Below are positions 1-15,000 of a stretch of 64,000 bases of DNA, piece after piece. Under the pieces are notes generated by a model that ran no database searches, had not been told where the DNA came from, and saw nothing but the letters and a program-made list of their open reading frames with translations. The stretch's first letter is position 1. The number at the start of each line of letters is the position of its first letter. The translations under genes and the position numbers were made by a program. The DNA comes from Galaxea fascicularis (Eukaryota > Cnidaria > Anthozoa > Scleractinia > Euphylliidae): contig OX419346.1 of the NCBI GenBank assembly GCA_948470475.1, positions 2,886,231 to 2,950,230 on the forward strand. The letters run 5' to 3'.

Positions 1-3000
1 CCCAAAACTGGCCAAAAGCATGGGTTAACCCCTTTGGGTTTTGGTCAAAATTTCAACTTTGCTGAAATCTTGCACACAGCTCAAATAAGAAGAGAAATAA
101 TGTTTTGGGAGTTTTTAGAAGCATTTCAACATCATTTCTAGACTCCTCTTTGAACTGGACACACTTTCAGCCAAATTCCAAATTTGACCAAAAACTGGCC
201 AAAAGCATGGGTTAACCCCTTTGGGTTTTGGTCAAAATTTCAACTTTGCTGAAATCTTGCACACAGCTCAAATAAGAAGAGAAATCATGTTTTGGGAGAT
301 TTTAAAAGCATTTCAACATCATTTCTAGACTCCTCTTTGAACTAGGCAAACTTTCAGCCAAATTCCAAATTTGACCCAAAACTGGCCAAAAGCATGGGTT
401 AACCCCTTTGGGTTTTGGTCAAAATTTCAACTTTGCTGAAATCTTGCACACAGCTCAAATAAGAAGAGAAATAATGTTTTGGGAGTTTTTAGAAGCATTT
501 CAACATCATTTCTAGACTCCTCTTTGAACTAGGCAAACTTTCAGCCAAATTCCAAATCTGACCCAAAACTGGCCAAAAGCATGGGTTAACCCCTTTGGGG
601 TTTGGTCAAAATTTCAACTTTGCTGAAATCTTGCACACAGCTCAAATAAGAAGAGAAATAATGTTTTGGGAGTTTTTAGAAGCATTTCAACATCATTTCT
701 AGACTCCTCTTTGAACTAGGCAAACTTTCAGCCAAATTCCAAATTTGACCCAAAACTGGCCAAAAGCATGGGTTAACCCCTTTGGGTTTTGGTCAAAATT
801 TCAACGTTGCTGAAATCTTGCACACAGCTCAAATGAGAAGAGAAATAATGTTTTGGGAGTTTTTAGAAGCATTTCAACATCATTTCTAGACTCCTCTTTG
901 AACTAGGCAAACTTTTAGCCAAATTCCAAATTTGACCCAAAACTGGCCAAAAGCATGGGTTAACCCCTTTGGGTTTTGGTCAAAATTTCAACTTTGCTGA
1001 AATCTTGCACACAGCTCAAATAAGAAGAGAAATAATGTTTTGGGAGTTTTTAGAAGCATTTCAACATCATTTCTAGACTCCTCTTTGAACTAGGCAAACT
1101 TTCAGCCAAATTCCACATTTGACCCAAAACTGGCCAAAAGCATGGGTTAACCCCTTTGGGTTTTGGTCAAAATTTCAACTTTGCTGAAATCTTGCACACA
1201 GCTCAAATAAGAAGAGAAATAATGTTTTGGGAGTTTTTAGAAGCATTTCAACATCATTTCTAGACTCCTCTTTGAACTAGGCAAACTTTCAGCCAAATTC
1301 CAAATTTGACCCAAAACTGGCCAAAAGCATGGGTTAACCCCTTTGGGTTTTGGTCAAAATTTCAACTTTGCTGAAATCTTGCACACAGCTCAAATAAGAA
1401 GAGAAATAATGTTTTGGGAGTTTTTAGAAGCATTTCAACATCATTTCTAGACTCCTCTTTGAACTAGGCACACTTTCAGCCAAATTCCAAATTTGACCCA
1501 AAACTGGCCAAAAGCATGGGTTAACCCCTTTGGGTTTTGGTCAAAATTTCAACTTTGCTGAAATCTTGCACACAGCTCAAATAAGAAGAGAAAAAATGTT
1601 TGGGAGTTTATTAGAAGCATTTCAACATCATTTCTAGACTCCTCTTTGAACTAGGCAAACTTTCAGCCAAATTCCAAATTTGACCCAAAACTGGCCAAAA
1701 GAATGGGTTTTGGTCAAAATTTCAACTTTGCTGAAATCTTGCACACAGCTCAAATAAGAAGAGAAATAATGTTTTGGGAGTTTTTAGAAGCATTTCAACA
1801 TCATTTCTAGACTCCTCTTTGAACTAGGCAAACTTTCAGCCAAATTCCAAATTTGACCCAAAACTGGCCAAAAGCATGGGTTAACCCCTTTGGGTTTTGG
1901 TCAAAATTTCAACGTTGCTGAAATCTTGCACACAGCTCAAATAAGAAGGGAAATAATGTTTTGGGAGTTTTTAGAAGCATTTCAACGTCATTTCTAGACT
2001 CCTTTTTGAACTAGGCAAACTTTCAGCCAAATTCCAAATTTGACCCAAAACTGGCCAAAAGCATGGGTTAACCCCTTTGGGTTTTGGTCAAAATTTCAAC
2101 TTTGCTGAAATCTTGCACACAGCTCAAATAAGAAGAGAAATAATGTTTTGGGAGTTTTTAGAAGCATTTCAACATCATTTCTAGACTCCTCTTTTTACTA
2201 GGCAATTTTTCAGCCAAATTCCAAATTTGACCCAAAACTGGCCAAAAGCATGGGTTAACCCCTTTGGGTTTTGGTCAAAATTTCAACTTTGCTGAAATCT
2301 TGCACACAGCTCAAATAAGAAGAGAAATAATGTTTTGGGAGTTTTTAGAAGCATTTCAACATCATTTCTAGACTCCTCTTTGAACTAGGCAAACTTTCAG
2401 CCAAATTCCAAATTTGACCCAAAACTGGCCAAAAGCATGGGTTAACCCCTTTGGGTTTTGGTCAAAATTTCAACTTTGCTGAAATCTTGCACACAGCTCA
2501 AAAAGAAGAGAAATAATGTTTTGGGAGTTTTTAGAAGCATTTCAACATCATTTCTAGACTCCTCTTTGAACTAGGCAAACTTTCAGCCAAATTCCAAATT
2601 TGACCCAAAACTGGCCAAAAGCATGGGTTAACCCCTTTGGGTTTTGGTCAAAATTTCAACTTTGCTGAAATCTTGCACACAGCTCAAATAAGAAGAGAAA
2701 TAATGTTTTGGGAGTTTTTAGAAGCATTTCAACATCATTTCTAGACTCCTCTTTGAACTAGGCAAACTTTCAGCCAAATTCCAAATTTGACCCAAAACTG
2801 GCCAAAAGCATGGGTTAACCCCTTTGGGTTTTGGTCAAAATTTCAACGTTGCTGAAATCTTGCACACAGCTCAAATAAGAAAGGAAATAATGTTTTGGGA
2901 GTTTTTAGAAGCATTTCAACGTCATTTCTAGACTCCTTTTTGAACTAGGCAAACTTTCAGCCAAATTCCAAATTTGACCCAAAACTGGCCAAAAGCATGG

Positions 3001-6000
3001 GTTAACCCCTTTGGGTTTTGGTCAAAATTTCAACTTTGCTGAAATCTTGCACACAGCTCAAATAAGAAGAGAAATAATGTTTTGGGAGTTTTTAGAAGCA
3101 TTTCAACATCATTTCTAGACTCCTCTTTGAAGTAGGCAATTTTTCAGCCAAATTCCAAATTTGACCCAAAACTGGCCAAAAGCATGGGTTAACCCCTTTG
3201 GGTTTTGGTCAAAATTTCAACTTTGCTGAAATCTTGCACACAGCTCAAATAAGAAGAGAAATAATGTTTTGGGAGTTTTTAGAAGCATTTCAACATCATT
3301 TCTAGACTCCTCTTTGAACTAGGCAAACTTTCAGCCAAATTCCAAATTTCACCCAAAACTGGCCAAAAGCATGGGTTAACCCCTTTGGGTTTTGGTCAAA
3401 ATTTCAACTTTGCTGAAATCTTGCACACAGCTCAAATAAGAAGAGAAATAATGTTTTGGGAGTTTTTAGAAGCATTTCAACATCATTTCTAGACTCCTCT
3501 TTGAACTAGGCACACTTTCAGCCAAATTCCAAATTTGACCCAAAACTGGCCAAAAGCATGGGTTAACCCCTTTGGGTTTTGGTCAAAATTTCAACTTTGC
3601 TGAAATCTTGCACACAGCTCAAATAAGAAGAGAAATAATGTTTTGGGAGATTTTAGAAGCATTTCAACATCATTTCTAGACTCCTCTTTGAACTAGGCAA
3701 ACTTTCAGCCAAATTCCAAATTTGACCCAAAACTGGCCAAAAGCATGGGTTAACCCCTTTGGGTTTTGGTCAAAATTTCAACTTTGCTGAAATCTTGCAC
3801 ACAGCTCAAATAAGAAGAGAAATAATGTTTTGGGAGTTTTTAGAAGCATTTCAACATCATTTCTAGACTCCTCTTTGAACTAGGCAAACTTTCAGCCAAA
3901 TTCCAAATTTGACCCAAAACTGGCCAAAAGCATGGGTTAACCCCTTTGGGTTTTGGTCAAAATTTCAACTTTGCTGAAATCTTGCACACAGCTCAAATAA
4001 GAAGAGAAATAATGTTTTGGGAGTTTTTAGAAGCATTTCAACATCATTTCTAGACTCCTCTTTGAACTAGGCAAACTTTCAGCCAAATTCCAAATTTGAC
4101 CCAAAACTGGCCAAAAGCATGGGTTAACCCCTTTGGGTTTTGGTCAAAATTTCAACTTTGCTGAAATCTTGCACACAGCTCAAATAAGAAGAGAAATAAT
4201 GTTTTGGGAGTTTTTAGAAGCATTTCAACATCATTTCTAGACTCCTCTTTGAACTAGGCAAACTTTCAGCCAAATTCCAAATCTGACCCAAAACTGGCCA
4301 AAAGCATGGGTTAACCCCTTTGGGTTTTGGTCAAAATTTCAACTTTGCTGAAATCTTGCACACAGCTCAAATAAGAAGAGAAATAATGTTTTGGGAGTTT
4401 TTAGAAGCATTTCAACATCATTTCTAGACTCCTCTTTGAACTGGACACACTTTCAGCCAAATTCCAAATTTGACCAAAAACTGGCCAAAAGCATGGGTTA
4501 ACCCCTTTGGGTTTTGGTCAAAATTTCAACTTTGCTGAAATCTTGCACACAGCTCAAATAAGAAGAGAAATCATGTTTTGGGAGATTTTAGAAGCATTTC
4601 AACATCATTTCTAGACTCCTCTTTGAAGTAGGCAAACTTTCAGCCAAATTCCAAATTTGACCCAAAACTGGCCAAAAGCATGGGTTAACCCCTTTGGGTT
4701 TTGGTCAAAATTTCAACTTTGCTGAAATCTTGCACACAGCTCAAATAAGAAGAGAAATAATGTTTTGGGAGTTTTTAGAAGCATTTCAACATCATTTCTA
4801 GACTCCTCTTTGAACTAGACACACTTTCAGCCAAATTCCAAATTTGACCGAAAACTGGCCAAAAGCATGGGTTAACCCCTTTGGGTTTTGGTCAAAATTT
4901 TAACTTTGCTGAAATCTTGCACACAGCTCAAATAAGAAGAGAAATAATGTTTTGGGAGATTTTAGAATCATTTCAACATCATTTCTAGACTGCTCTTTGA
5001 ACTAGGCAAACTTTCAGCCAAATTCCAAATTTGACCCAAAACTGGCCAAAAGCATGGGTTAACCCCTTTGGGTTTTGGTCAAAATTTCAACTTTGCTGAA
5101 ATCTTGCACACAGCTCAAATAAGAAGAGAAATAATGTTTTGGGGGTTTTTAGAAGCATTTCAACATCATTTCTAGACTCCTCTTTGAAGTAGGCAATTTT
5201 TCAGCCAAATTCCAAATTTGACCCAAAACTGGCCAAAAGCATGGGTTAACCCCTTTGGGTTTTGGTCAAAATTTCAACTTTGCTGAAATCTTGCACACAG
5301 CTCAAATAAGAAGAGAAATCATGTTTTGAGAGATTTTAGAAGCATTTCAACATCATTTCTAGACTCCTCTTTGAACTAGGCAAACTTTCAGCCAAATTCC
5401 AAATTTGACCCAAAACTGGCCAAAAGCATGGGTTAACCCCTTTGGGTTTTGGTCAAAATTTCAACTTTGCTGAAATCTTGCACACAGCTCAAATAAGAAG
5501 AGAAATAATGTTTTGGGAGTTTTTAGAAGCATTTCAACATCATTTCTAGACTCCTCTTTGAACTAGGCAAACTTTCAGCCAAATTCCAAATCTGACCCAA
5601 AACTGGCCAAAAGCATGGGTTAACCCCTTTGGGTTTTGGTCAAAATTTCAACTTTGCTGAAATCTTGCACACAGCTCAAATAAGAAGAGAAATAATGTTT
5701 TGGGAGTTTTTAGAAGCATTTCAACATCATTTCTAGACTCCTCTTTGAACTAGGCAAACTTTCAGCCAAATTCCAAATTTGACCCAAAACTGGCCAAAAG
5801 CATGGGTTAACCCCTTTGGGTTTTGGTCAAAATTTCAACTTTGCTGAAATCTTGCACACAGCTCAAATAAGAAGAGAAATAATGTTTTGGGAGTTTTTAG
5901 AAGCATTTCATAGTCATTTCTAGACTCCCCTTTTAACTAGGCAAACTTTCAGCCAAATTCCAAATTTGACCCAAAACTGGCCAAAAGCATGGGTTAACCC

Positions 6001-9000
6001 TTTTGGGTTTTGGTCAAAATTTCAACTTTGCTGAAATCTTGCACACAGCTCAAGTAAGAAGAGAAATAATGTTTTGGGAGTTTTTAGAAGCATTTCAACA
6101 TCATTTCTAGACTCCTCTTTGAACTAGGCACACTTTCAGCCAAATTCCAAATTTGACCCAAAACTTGCCAAAAGCATGGGTTAACCCCTTTGGGTTTTGG
6201 TCAAAATTTCAACTTTGCTGAAATCTTGCACACAGCTCAAATAAGAAGAGAAATAATGTTTTGGGAGATTTTAGAAGCATTTCAACATCATTTCTAGACT
6301 CCTCTTTGAACTAGGCAAACTTTCAGCCAAATTCCAAATTTGACCCAAAACTGGCCAAAAGCATGGGTTAACCCCTTTGGGTTTTGGTCAAAATTTCAAC
6401 TTTGCTGAAATCTTGCACACAGCTCAAATAAGAAGAGAAATAATGTTTTGGGAGTTTTTAGAAGCATTTCAACATCATTTCTAGACTCCTCTTTGAACTA
6501 GGCAAACTTTCAGCCAAATTCCAAATTTGACCCAAAACTGGCCAAAAGCATGGGTTAACCCCTTTGGGTTTTGGTCAAAATTTCAACTTTGCTGAAATCT
6601 TGCACACAGCTCAAATAAGAAGAGAAATAATGTTTTGGGAGTTTTTAGAAGCATTTCAACATCATTTCTAGACTCCTCTTTGAACTAGGCAAACTTTCAG
6701 CCAAATTCCAAATTTGACCCAAAACTGGCCAAAAGCATGGGTTAACCCCTTTGGGTTTTGGTCAAAATTTCAACTTTGCTGAAATCTTGCACACAGCTCA
6801 AATAAGAAGAGAAATAATGTTTTGGGAGTTTTTAGAAGCATTTCAACATCATTTCTAGACTCCTCTTTGAACTAGGCAAACTTTCAGCCAAATTCCAAAT
6901 CTGACCCAAAACTGGCCAAAAGCATGGGTTAACCCCTTTGGGTTTAGGTCAAAATTTCAACTTTGCTGAAATCTTGCACACAGCTCAAATAAGAAGAGAA
7001 ATAATGTTTTGGGAGTTTTTAGAAGCATTTCAACATCATTTCTAGACTCCTCTTTGAACTGGACACACTTTCAGCCAAATTCCAAATTTGACCAAAAACT
7101 GGCCAAAAGCATGGGTTAACCCCTTTGGGTTTTGGTCAAAATTTCAACTTTGCTGAAATCTTGCACACAGCTCAAATAAGAAGAGAAATCATGTTTTGGG
7201 AGATTTTAAAAGCATTTCAACATCATTTCTAGACTCCTCTTTGAACTAGGCAAACTTTCAGCCAAATTCCAAATTTGACCCAAAACTGGCCAAAAGCATG
7301 GGTTAACCCCTTTGGGTTTTGGTCAAAATTTCAACTTTGCTGAAATCTTGCACACAGCTCAAATAAGAAGAGAAATAATGTTTTGGGAGTTTTTAGAAGC
7401 ATTTCAACATCATTTCTAGACTCCTCTTTGAACTAGGCAAACTTTCAGCCAAATTCCAAATCTGACCCAAAACTGGCCAAAAGCATGGGTTAACCCCTTT
7501 GGGGTTTGGTCAAAATTTCAACTTTGCTGAAATCTTGCACACAGCTCAAATAAGAAGAGAAATAATGTTTTGGGAGTTTTTAGAAGCATTTCAACATCAT
7601 TTCTAGACTCCTCTTTGAACTAGGCAAACTTTCAGCCAAATTCCAAATTTGACCCAAAACTGGCCAAAAGCATGGGTTAACCCCTTTGGGTTTTGGTCAA
7701 AATTTCAACGTTGCTGAAATCTTGCACACAGCTCAAATGAGAAGAGAAATAATGTTTTGGGAGTTTTTAGAAGCATTTCAACATCATTTCTAGACTCCTC
7801 TTTGAACTAGGCAAACTTTTAGCCAAATTCCAAATTTGACCCAAAACTGGCCAAAAGCATGGGTTAACCCCTTTGGGTTTTGGTCAAAATTTCAACTTTG
7901 CTGAAATCTTGCACACAGCTCAAATAAGAAGAGAAATAATGTTTTGGGAGTTTTTAGAAGCATTTCAACATCATTTCTAGACTCCTCTTTGAACTAGGCA
8001 AACTTTCAGCCAAATTCCAAATTTGACCCAAAACTGGCCAAAAGCATGGGTTAACCCCTTTGGGTTTTGGTCAAAATTTCAACTTTGCTGAAATCTTGCA
8101 CACAGCTCAAATAAGAAGAGAAATAATGTTTTGGGAGTTTTTAGAAGCATTTCAACATCATTTCTAGACTCCTCTTTGAACTAGGCAAACTTTCAGCCAA
8201 ATTCCAAATTTGACCCAAAACTGGCCAAAAGCATGGGTTAACCCCTTTGGGTTTTGGTCAAAATTTCAACTTTGCTGAAATCTTGCACACAGCTCAAATA
8301 AGAAGAGAAATAATGTTTTGGGAGTTTTTAGAAGCATTTCAACATCATTTCTAGACTCCTCTTTGAACTAGGCAAACTTTCAGCCAAATTCCAAATCTGA
8401 CCCAAAACTGGCCAAAAGCATGGGTTAACCCCTTTGGGTTTTGGTCAAAATTTCAACTTTGCTGAAATCTTGCACACAGCTCAAATAAGAAGAGAAATAA
8501 TGTTTTGGGAGTTTTTAGAAGCATTTCAACATCATTTCTAGACTCCTCTTTGAACTGGACACACTTTCAGCCAAATTCCGAATTTGACCAAAAACTGGCC
8601 AAAAGCATGGGTTAACCCCTTTGGGTTTTGGTCAAAATTTCAACTTTGCTGAAATCTTGCACACAGCTCAAATAAGAAGAGAAATCATGTTTTGGGAGAT
8701 TTTAAAAGCATTTCAACATCATTTCTAGACTCCTCTTTGAACTAGGCAAACTTTCAGCCAAATTCCAAATTTGACCCAAAACTGGCCAAAAGCATGGGTT
8801 AACCCCTTTGGGTTTTGGTCAAAATTTCAACTTTGCTGAAATCTTGCACACAGCTCAAATAAGAAGAGAAATAATGTTTTGGGAGTTTTTAGAAGCATTT
8901 CAACATCATTTCTAGACTCCTCTTTGAACTAGGCAAACTTTCAGCCAAATTCCAAATCTGACCCAAAACTGGCCAAAAGCATGGGTTAACCCCTTTGGGG

Positions 9001-12000
9001 TTTGGTCAAAATTTCAACTTTGCTGAAATCTTGCACACAGCTCAAATAAGAAGAGAAATAATGTTTTGGGAGTTTTTAGAAGCATTTCAACATCATTTCT
9101 AGACTCCTCTTTGAACTAGGCAAACTTTCAGCCAAATTCCAAATCTGACCCAAAACTGGCCAAAAGCATGGGTTAACCCCTTTGGGTTTTGGTCAAAATT
9201 TCAACGTTGCTGAAATCTTGCACACAGCTCAAATGAGAAGAGAAATAATGTTTTGGGAGTTTTTAGAAGCATTTCAACATCATTTCTAGACTCCTCTTTG
9301 AACTAGGCAAACTTTTAGCCAAATTCCAAATTTGACCCAAAACTGGCCAAAAGCATGGGTTAACCCCTTTGGGTTTTGGTCAAAATTTCAACTTTGCTGA
9401 AATCTTGCACACAGCTCAAATAAGAAGAGAAATAATGTTTTGGGAGTTTTTAGAAGCATTTCAACATCATTTCTAGACTCCTCTTTGAACTAGGCAAACT
9501 TTCAGCCAAATTCCAAATTTGACCCAAAACTGGCCAAAAGCATGGGTTAACCCCTTTGGGTTTTGGTCAAAATTTCAACTTTGCTGAAATCTTGCACACA
9601 GCTCAAATAAGAAGAGAAATAATGTTTTGGGAGTTTTTAGAAGCATTTCAACATCATTTCTAGACTCCTCTTTGAACTAGGCAAACTTTCAGCCAAATTC
9701 CAAATTTGACCCAAAACTGGCCAAAAGCATGGGTTAACCCCTTTGGGTTTTGGTCAAAATTTCAACTTTGCTGAAATCTTGCACACAGCTCAAATAAGAA
9801 GAGAAATAATGTTTTGGGAGTTTTTAGAAGCATTTCAACATCATTTCTAGACTCCTCTTTGAACTAGGCACACTTTCAGCCAAATTCCAAATTTGACCCA
9901 AAACTGGCCAAAAGCATGGGTTAACCCCTTTGGGTTTTGGTCAAAATTTCAACTTTGCTGAAATCTTGCACACAGCTCAAATAAGAAGAGAAATAATGTT
10001 TGGGAGTTTTTAGAAGCATTTCAACATCATTTCTAGACTCCTCTTTGAACTAGGCAAACTTTCAGCCAAATTCCAAATTTGACCCAAAACTGGCCAAAAG
10101 AATGGGTTTTGGTCAAAATTTCAACTTTGCTGAAATCTTGCACACAGCTCAAATAAGAAGAAAAATAATGTTTTGGGAGTTTTTAGAAGCATTTCAACAT
10201 CATTTCTAGACTCCTCGTTGAACTAGGCAAACTTTCAGCCAAATTGCAAATTTGACCCAAAACTGGCCAAAAGCATGGGTTAACCCCTTTGGGTTTTGGT
10301 CAAAATTTCAACTTTGCTGAAATCTTGCACACAGCTCAAATGAGAAGAGAAATAATGTTTTGGGAGTTTTTAGAAGCATTTCAACATCATTTCTAGACTC
10401 CTCTTTGAACTAGGCACACTTTCAGCCAAATTCCAAATTTGACCCAAAACTGGCCAAAAGCATGGGTTAACCCCTTTGGGTTTTGGTCAAAATTTCAACT
10501 TTGCTGAAATCTTGCACACAGCTCAAATAAGAAGAGAAATAATGTTTTGGGAGTTTTTAGAAGCATTTCAACATCATTTCTAGACTCCTCTTTGAACTAG
10601 GCAAACTTTCAGCCAAATTCCACATTTGACCCAAAACTGGCCAAAAGCATGGGTTAACCCCTTTGGGTTTTGGTCAAAATTTCAACTTTGCTGAAATCTT
10701 GCACACAGCTCAAATAAGAAGAGAAATAATGTTTTGGGAGTTTTTAGAAGCATTTCAACATCATTTCTAGACTCCTCTTTGAACTAGGCAAACTTTCAGC
10801 CAAATTCCAAATTTGACCCAAAACTGGCCAAAAGCATGGGTTAACCCCTTTGGGTTTTGGTCAAAATTTCAACTTTGCTGAAATCTTGCACACAGCTCAA
10901 ATAAGAAGAGAAATAATGTTTTGGGAGTTTTTAGAAGCATTTCAACATCATTTCTAGACTCCTCTTTGAACTAGGCACACTTTCAGCCAAATTCCAAATT
11001 TGACCCAAAACTGGCCAAAAGCATGGGTTAACCCCTTTGGGTTTTGGTCAAAATTTCAACTTTGCTGAAATCTTGCACACAGCTCAAATAAGAAGAGAAA
11101 AAATGTTTGGGAGTTTATTAGAAGCATTTCAACTTCATTTCTAGACTCCTCTTTGAACTAGGCAAACTTTCAGCCAAATTCCAAATTTGACCCAAAACTG
11201 GCCAAAAGAATGGGTTTTGGTCAAAATTTCAACTTTGCTGAAATCTTGCACACAGCTCAAATAAGAAGAGAAATAATGTTTTGGGAGTTTTTAGAAGCAT
11301 TTCAACATCATTTCTAGACTCCTCTTTGAACTAGGCAAACTTTCAGCCAAATTCCAAATTTGACCCAAAACTGGCCAAAAGCATGGGTTAACCCCTTTGG
11401 GTTTTGGTCAAAATTTCAACGTTGCTGAAATCTTGCACACAGCTCAAATAAGAAGGGAAATAATGTTTTGGGAGTTTTTAGAAGCATTTCAACGTCATTT
11501 CTAGACTCCTTTTTGAACTAGGCAAACTTTCAGCCAAATTCCAAATTTGACCCAAAACTGGCCAAAAGCATGGGTTAACCCCTTTGGGTTTTGGTCAAAA
11601 TTTCAACTTTGCTGAAATCTTGCACACAGCTCAAATAAGAAGAGAAATAATGTTTTGGGAGTTTTTAGAAGCATTTCAACATCATTTCTAGACTCCTCTT
11701 TTTACTAGGCAATTTTTCAGCCAAATTCCAAATTTGACCCAAAACTGGCCAAAAGCATGGGTTAACCCCTTTGGGTTTTGGTCAAAATTTCAACTTTGCT
11801 GAAATCTTGCACACAGCTCAAATAAGAAGAGAAATAATGTTTTGGGAGTTTTTAGAAGCATTTCAACATCATTTCTAGACTCCTCTTTGAACTAGGCAAA
11901 CTTTCAGCCAAATTCCAAATTTGACCCAAAACTGGCCAAAAGCATGGGTTAACCCCTTTGGGTTTTGGTCAAAATTTCAACTTTGCTGAAATCTTGCACA

Positions 12001-15000
12001 CAGCTCAAAAAGAAGAGAAATAATGTTTTGGGAGTTTTTAGAAGCATTTCAACATCATTTCTAGACTCCTCTTTGAACTAGGCAAACTTTCAGCCAAATT
12101 CCAAATTTGACCCAAAACTGGCCAAAAGCATGGGTTAACCCCTTTGGGTTTTGGTCAAAATTTCAACTTTGCTGAAATCTTGCACACAGCTCAAATAAGA
12201 AGAGAAATAATGTTTTGGGAGTTTTTAGAAGCATTTCAACATCATTTCTAGACTCCTCTTTGAACTAGGCAAACTTTCAGCCAAATTCCAAATTTGACCC
12301 AAAACTGGCCAAAAGCATGGGTTAACCCCTTTGGGTTTTGGTCAAAATTTCAACGTTGCTGAAATCTTGCACACAGCTCAAATAAGAAAGGAAATAATGT
12401 TTTGGGAGTTTTTAGAAGCATTTCAACGTCATTTCTAGACTCCTTTTTGAACTAGGCAAACTTTCAGCCAAATTCCAAATTTGACCCAAAACTGGCCAAA
12501 AGCATGGGTTAACCCCTTTGGGTTTTGGTCAAAATTTCAACTTTGCTGAAATCTTGCACACAGCTCAAATAAGAAGAGAAATAATGTTTTGGGAGTTTTT
12601 AGAAGCATTTCAACATCATTTCTAGACTCCTCTTTGAAGTAGGCAATTTTTCAGCCAAATTCCAAATTTGACCCAAAACTGGCCAAAAGCATGGGTTAAC
12701 CCCTTTGGGTTTTGGTCAAAATTTCAACTTTGCTGAAATCTTGCACACAGCTCAAATAAGAAGAGAAATAATGTTTTGGGAGTTTTTAGAAGCATTTCAA
12801 CATCATTTCTAGACTCCTCTTTGAACTAGGCAAACTTTCAGCCAAATTCCAAATTTCACCCAAAACTGGCCAAAAGCATGGGTTAACCCCTTTGGGTTTT
12901 GGTCAAAATTTCAACTTTGCTGAAATCTTGCACACAGCTCAAAAAGAAGAGAAATAATGTTTTGGGAGTTTTTAGAAGCATTTCAACATCATTTCTAGAC
13001 TCCTCTTTGAACTAGGCAAACTTTCAGCCAAATTCCAAATTTGACCCAAAACTGTCCAAAAGCATGGGTTAACCCCTTTGGGTTTTGGTCAAAATTTCAA
13101 CGTTGCTGAAATCTTGCACACAGCTCAAATAAGAAGAGAAATAATGTTTTGGGAGTTTTTAGAAGCATTACAACATCATTTCTAGACTCCTCTTTGAACT
13201 AGGCAAACTTTCAGCCAAATTCCAAATTTGACCCAAAATTGGGCAAAAGCATGCGTTAACCCCTTTGGGTTTTGGTCAAAATTTCAACTTTGCTGAAATC
13301 TTGCACACAGCTCAAATAAGAAGAGAAATAATGTTTTGGGAGTTTTTAGAAGCATTTCAACATCATTTCTAGACTCCTCTTTGAACTAGGCAAACTTTCA
13401 GCCAAATTCCAAATTTGACCCAAAACTGGCCAAAAGCATGGGTTAACCCCTTTGGGTTTTGGTCAAAATTTCAACTTTGCTGAAATCTTGCACACAGCTC
13501 AAATAAGAAGAGAAATAATGTTTTGGTAGTTTTTAGAAGCATTTCAACATCATTTCTAGACTCCTCTTTGAACTAGGCAAACTTTCAGCCAAATTCCAAA
13601 TTTGACCCAAAACTGGCCAAAAGCATGGGTTAACCCCTTTGGGTTTTGGTCAAAATTTCAACTTTGCTGAAATCTTGCACACAGCTCAAATAAGAAGAGA
13701 AATCATGTTTTGGGAGTTTTTAGAAGCATTTCAACATCATTTCTAGACTCCTCTTTGAACTAGGCAAACTTTCAGCCAAATTCCAAATTTGACCCAAAAC
13801 TGGCCAAAAGCATGGGTTAACCCCTTTGGGTTTTGGTCAAAATTTCAACTTTGCTGAAATCTTGCACACAGCTCAAATAAGAAGAGAAATAATGTTTTGG
13901 GAGTTTTTAGAAGCATTTCAACATCATTTCTAGACTCCTCTTTGAACTAGGCAAACTTTCAGCCAAATTCCAAATTTGACCCAAAACTGGCCAAAAGCAT
14001 GGGTTAACCCCTTTGGGTTTTGGTCAAAATTTCAACGTTGCTGAAATCTTGCACACAGCTCAAATAAGAAGGAAAATAATGTTTTGGGAGTTTTTAGAAG
14101 CATTTCAACGTCATTTCTAGACTCCTGTTTGAACTAGGCAAACTTTCAGCCAAATTCCAAATTTGACCCAAAACTGGCCAAAAGCATGGGTTAACCCCTT
14201 TGGGTTTTGGTCAAAATTTCAACTTTGCTGAAATCTTGCACACAGCTCAAATAAGAAGAGAAATAATGTTTTGGGAGTTTTTAGAAGCATTTCAACATCA
14301 TTTCTAGACTCCTCTTTGAAGTAGGCAATTTTTCAGCCAAATTCCAAATTTGACCCAAAACTGGCCAAAAGCATGGGTTAACCCCTTTGGGTTTTGGTCA
14401 AAATTTCAACTTTGCTGAAATCTTGCACACAGCTCAAATAAGAAGAGAAATAATGTTTTGGGAGTTTTTAGAAGCATTTCAACATCATTTCTAGACTCCT
14501 CTTTGAACTAGGCAAACTTTCAGCCAAATTCCAAATTTGACCCAAAACTGGCCAAAAGCATGGGTTAACCCCTTTGGGTTTTGGTCAAAATTTCAACTTT
14601 GCTCAAATCTTGCACACAGCTCAAATAAGAACAGAAATAATGTTTTGGGAGTTTTTAGAAGCATTTCAACATCATTTCTAGACTCCTCTTTGAACTAGGC
14701 AAACTTTCAGCCAAATTCCAAATTTGACCCAAAACTGGCCAAAAGAATGGGTTTTGGTCAAAATTTCAACTTTGCTGAAATCTTGCACACAGCTCAAATA
14801 AGAAGAGAAATAATGTTTTGGGAGTTTTTAGAAGCATTTCAACATCATTTCTAGACTCCTCTTTGAACTAGGCAAACTTTCAGCCAAATTCCAAATTTGA
14901 CCCAAAACTGGCCAAAAGCATGGGTTAACCCCTTTGGGTTTTGGTCAAAATTTCAACGTTGCTGAAATCTTGCACACAGCTCAAATAAGAAGGAAAATAA

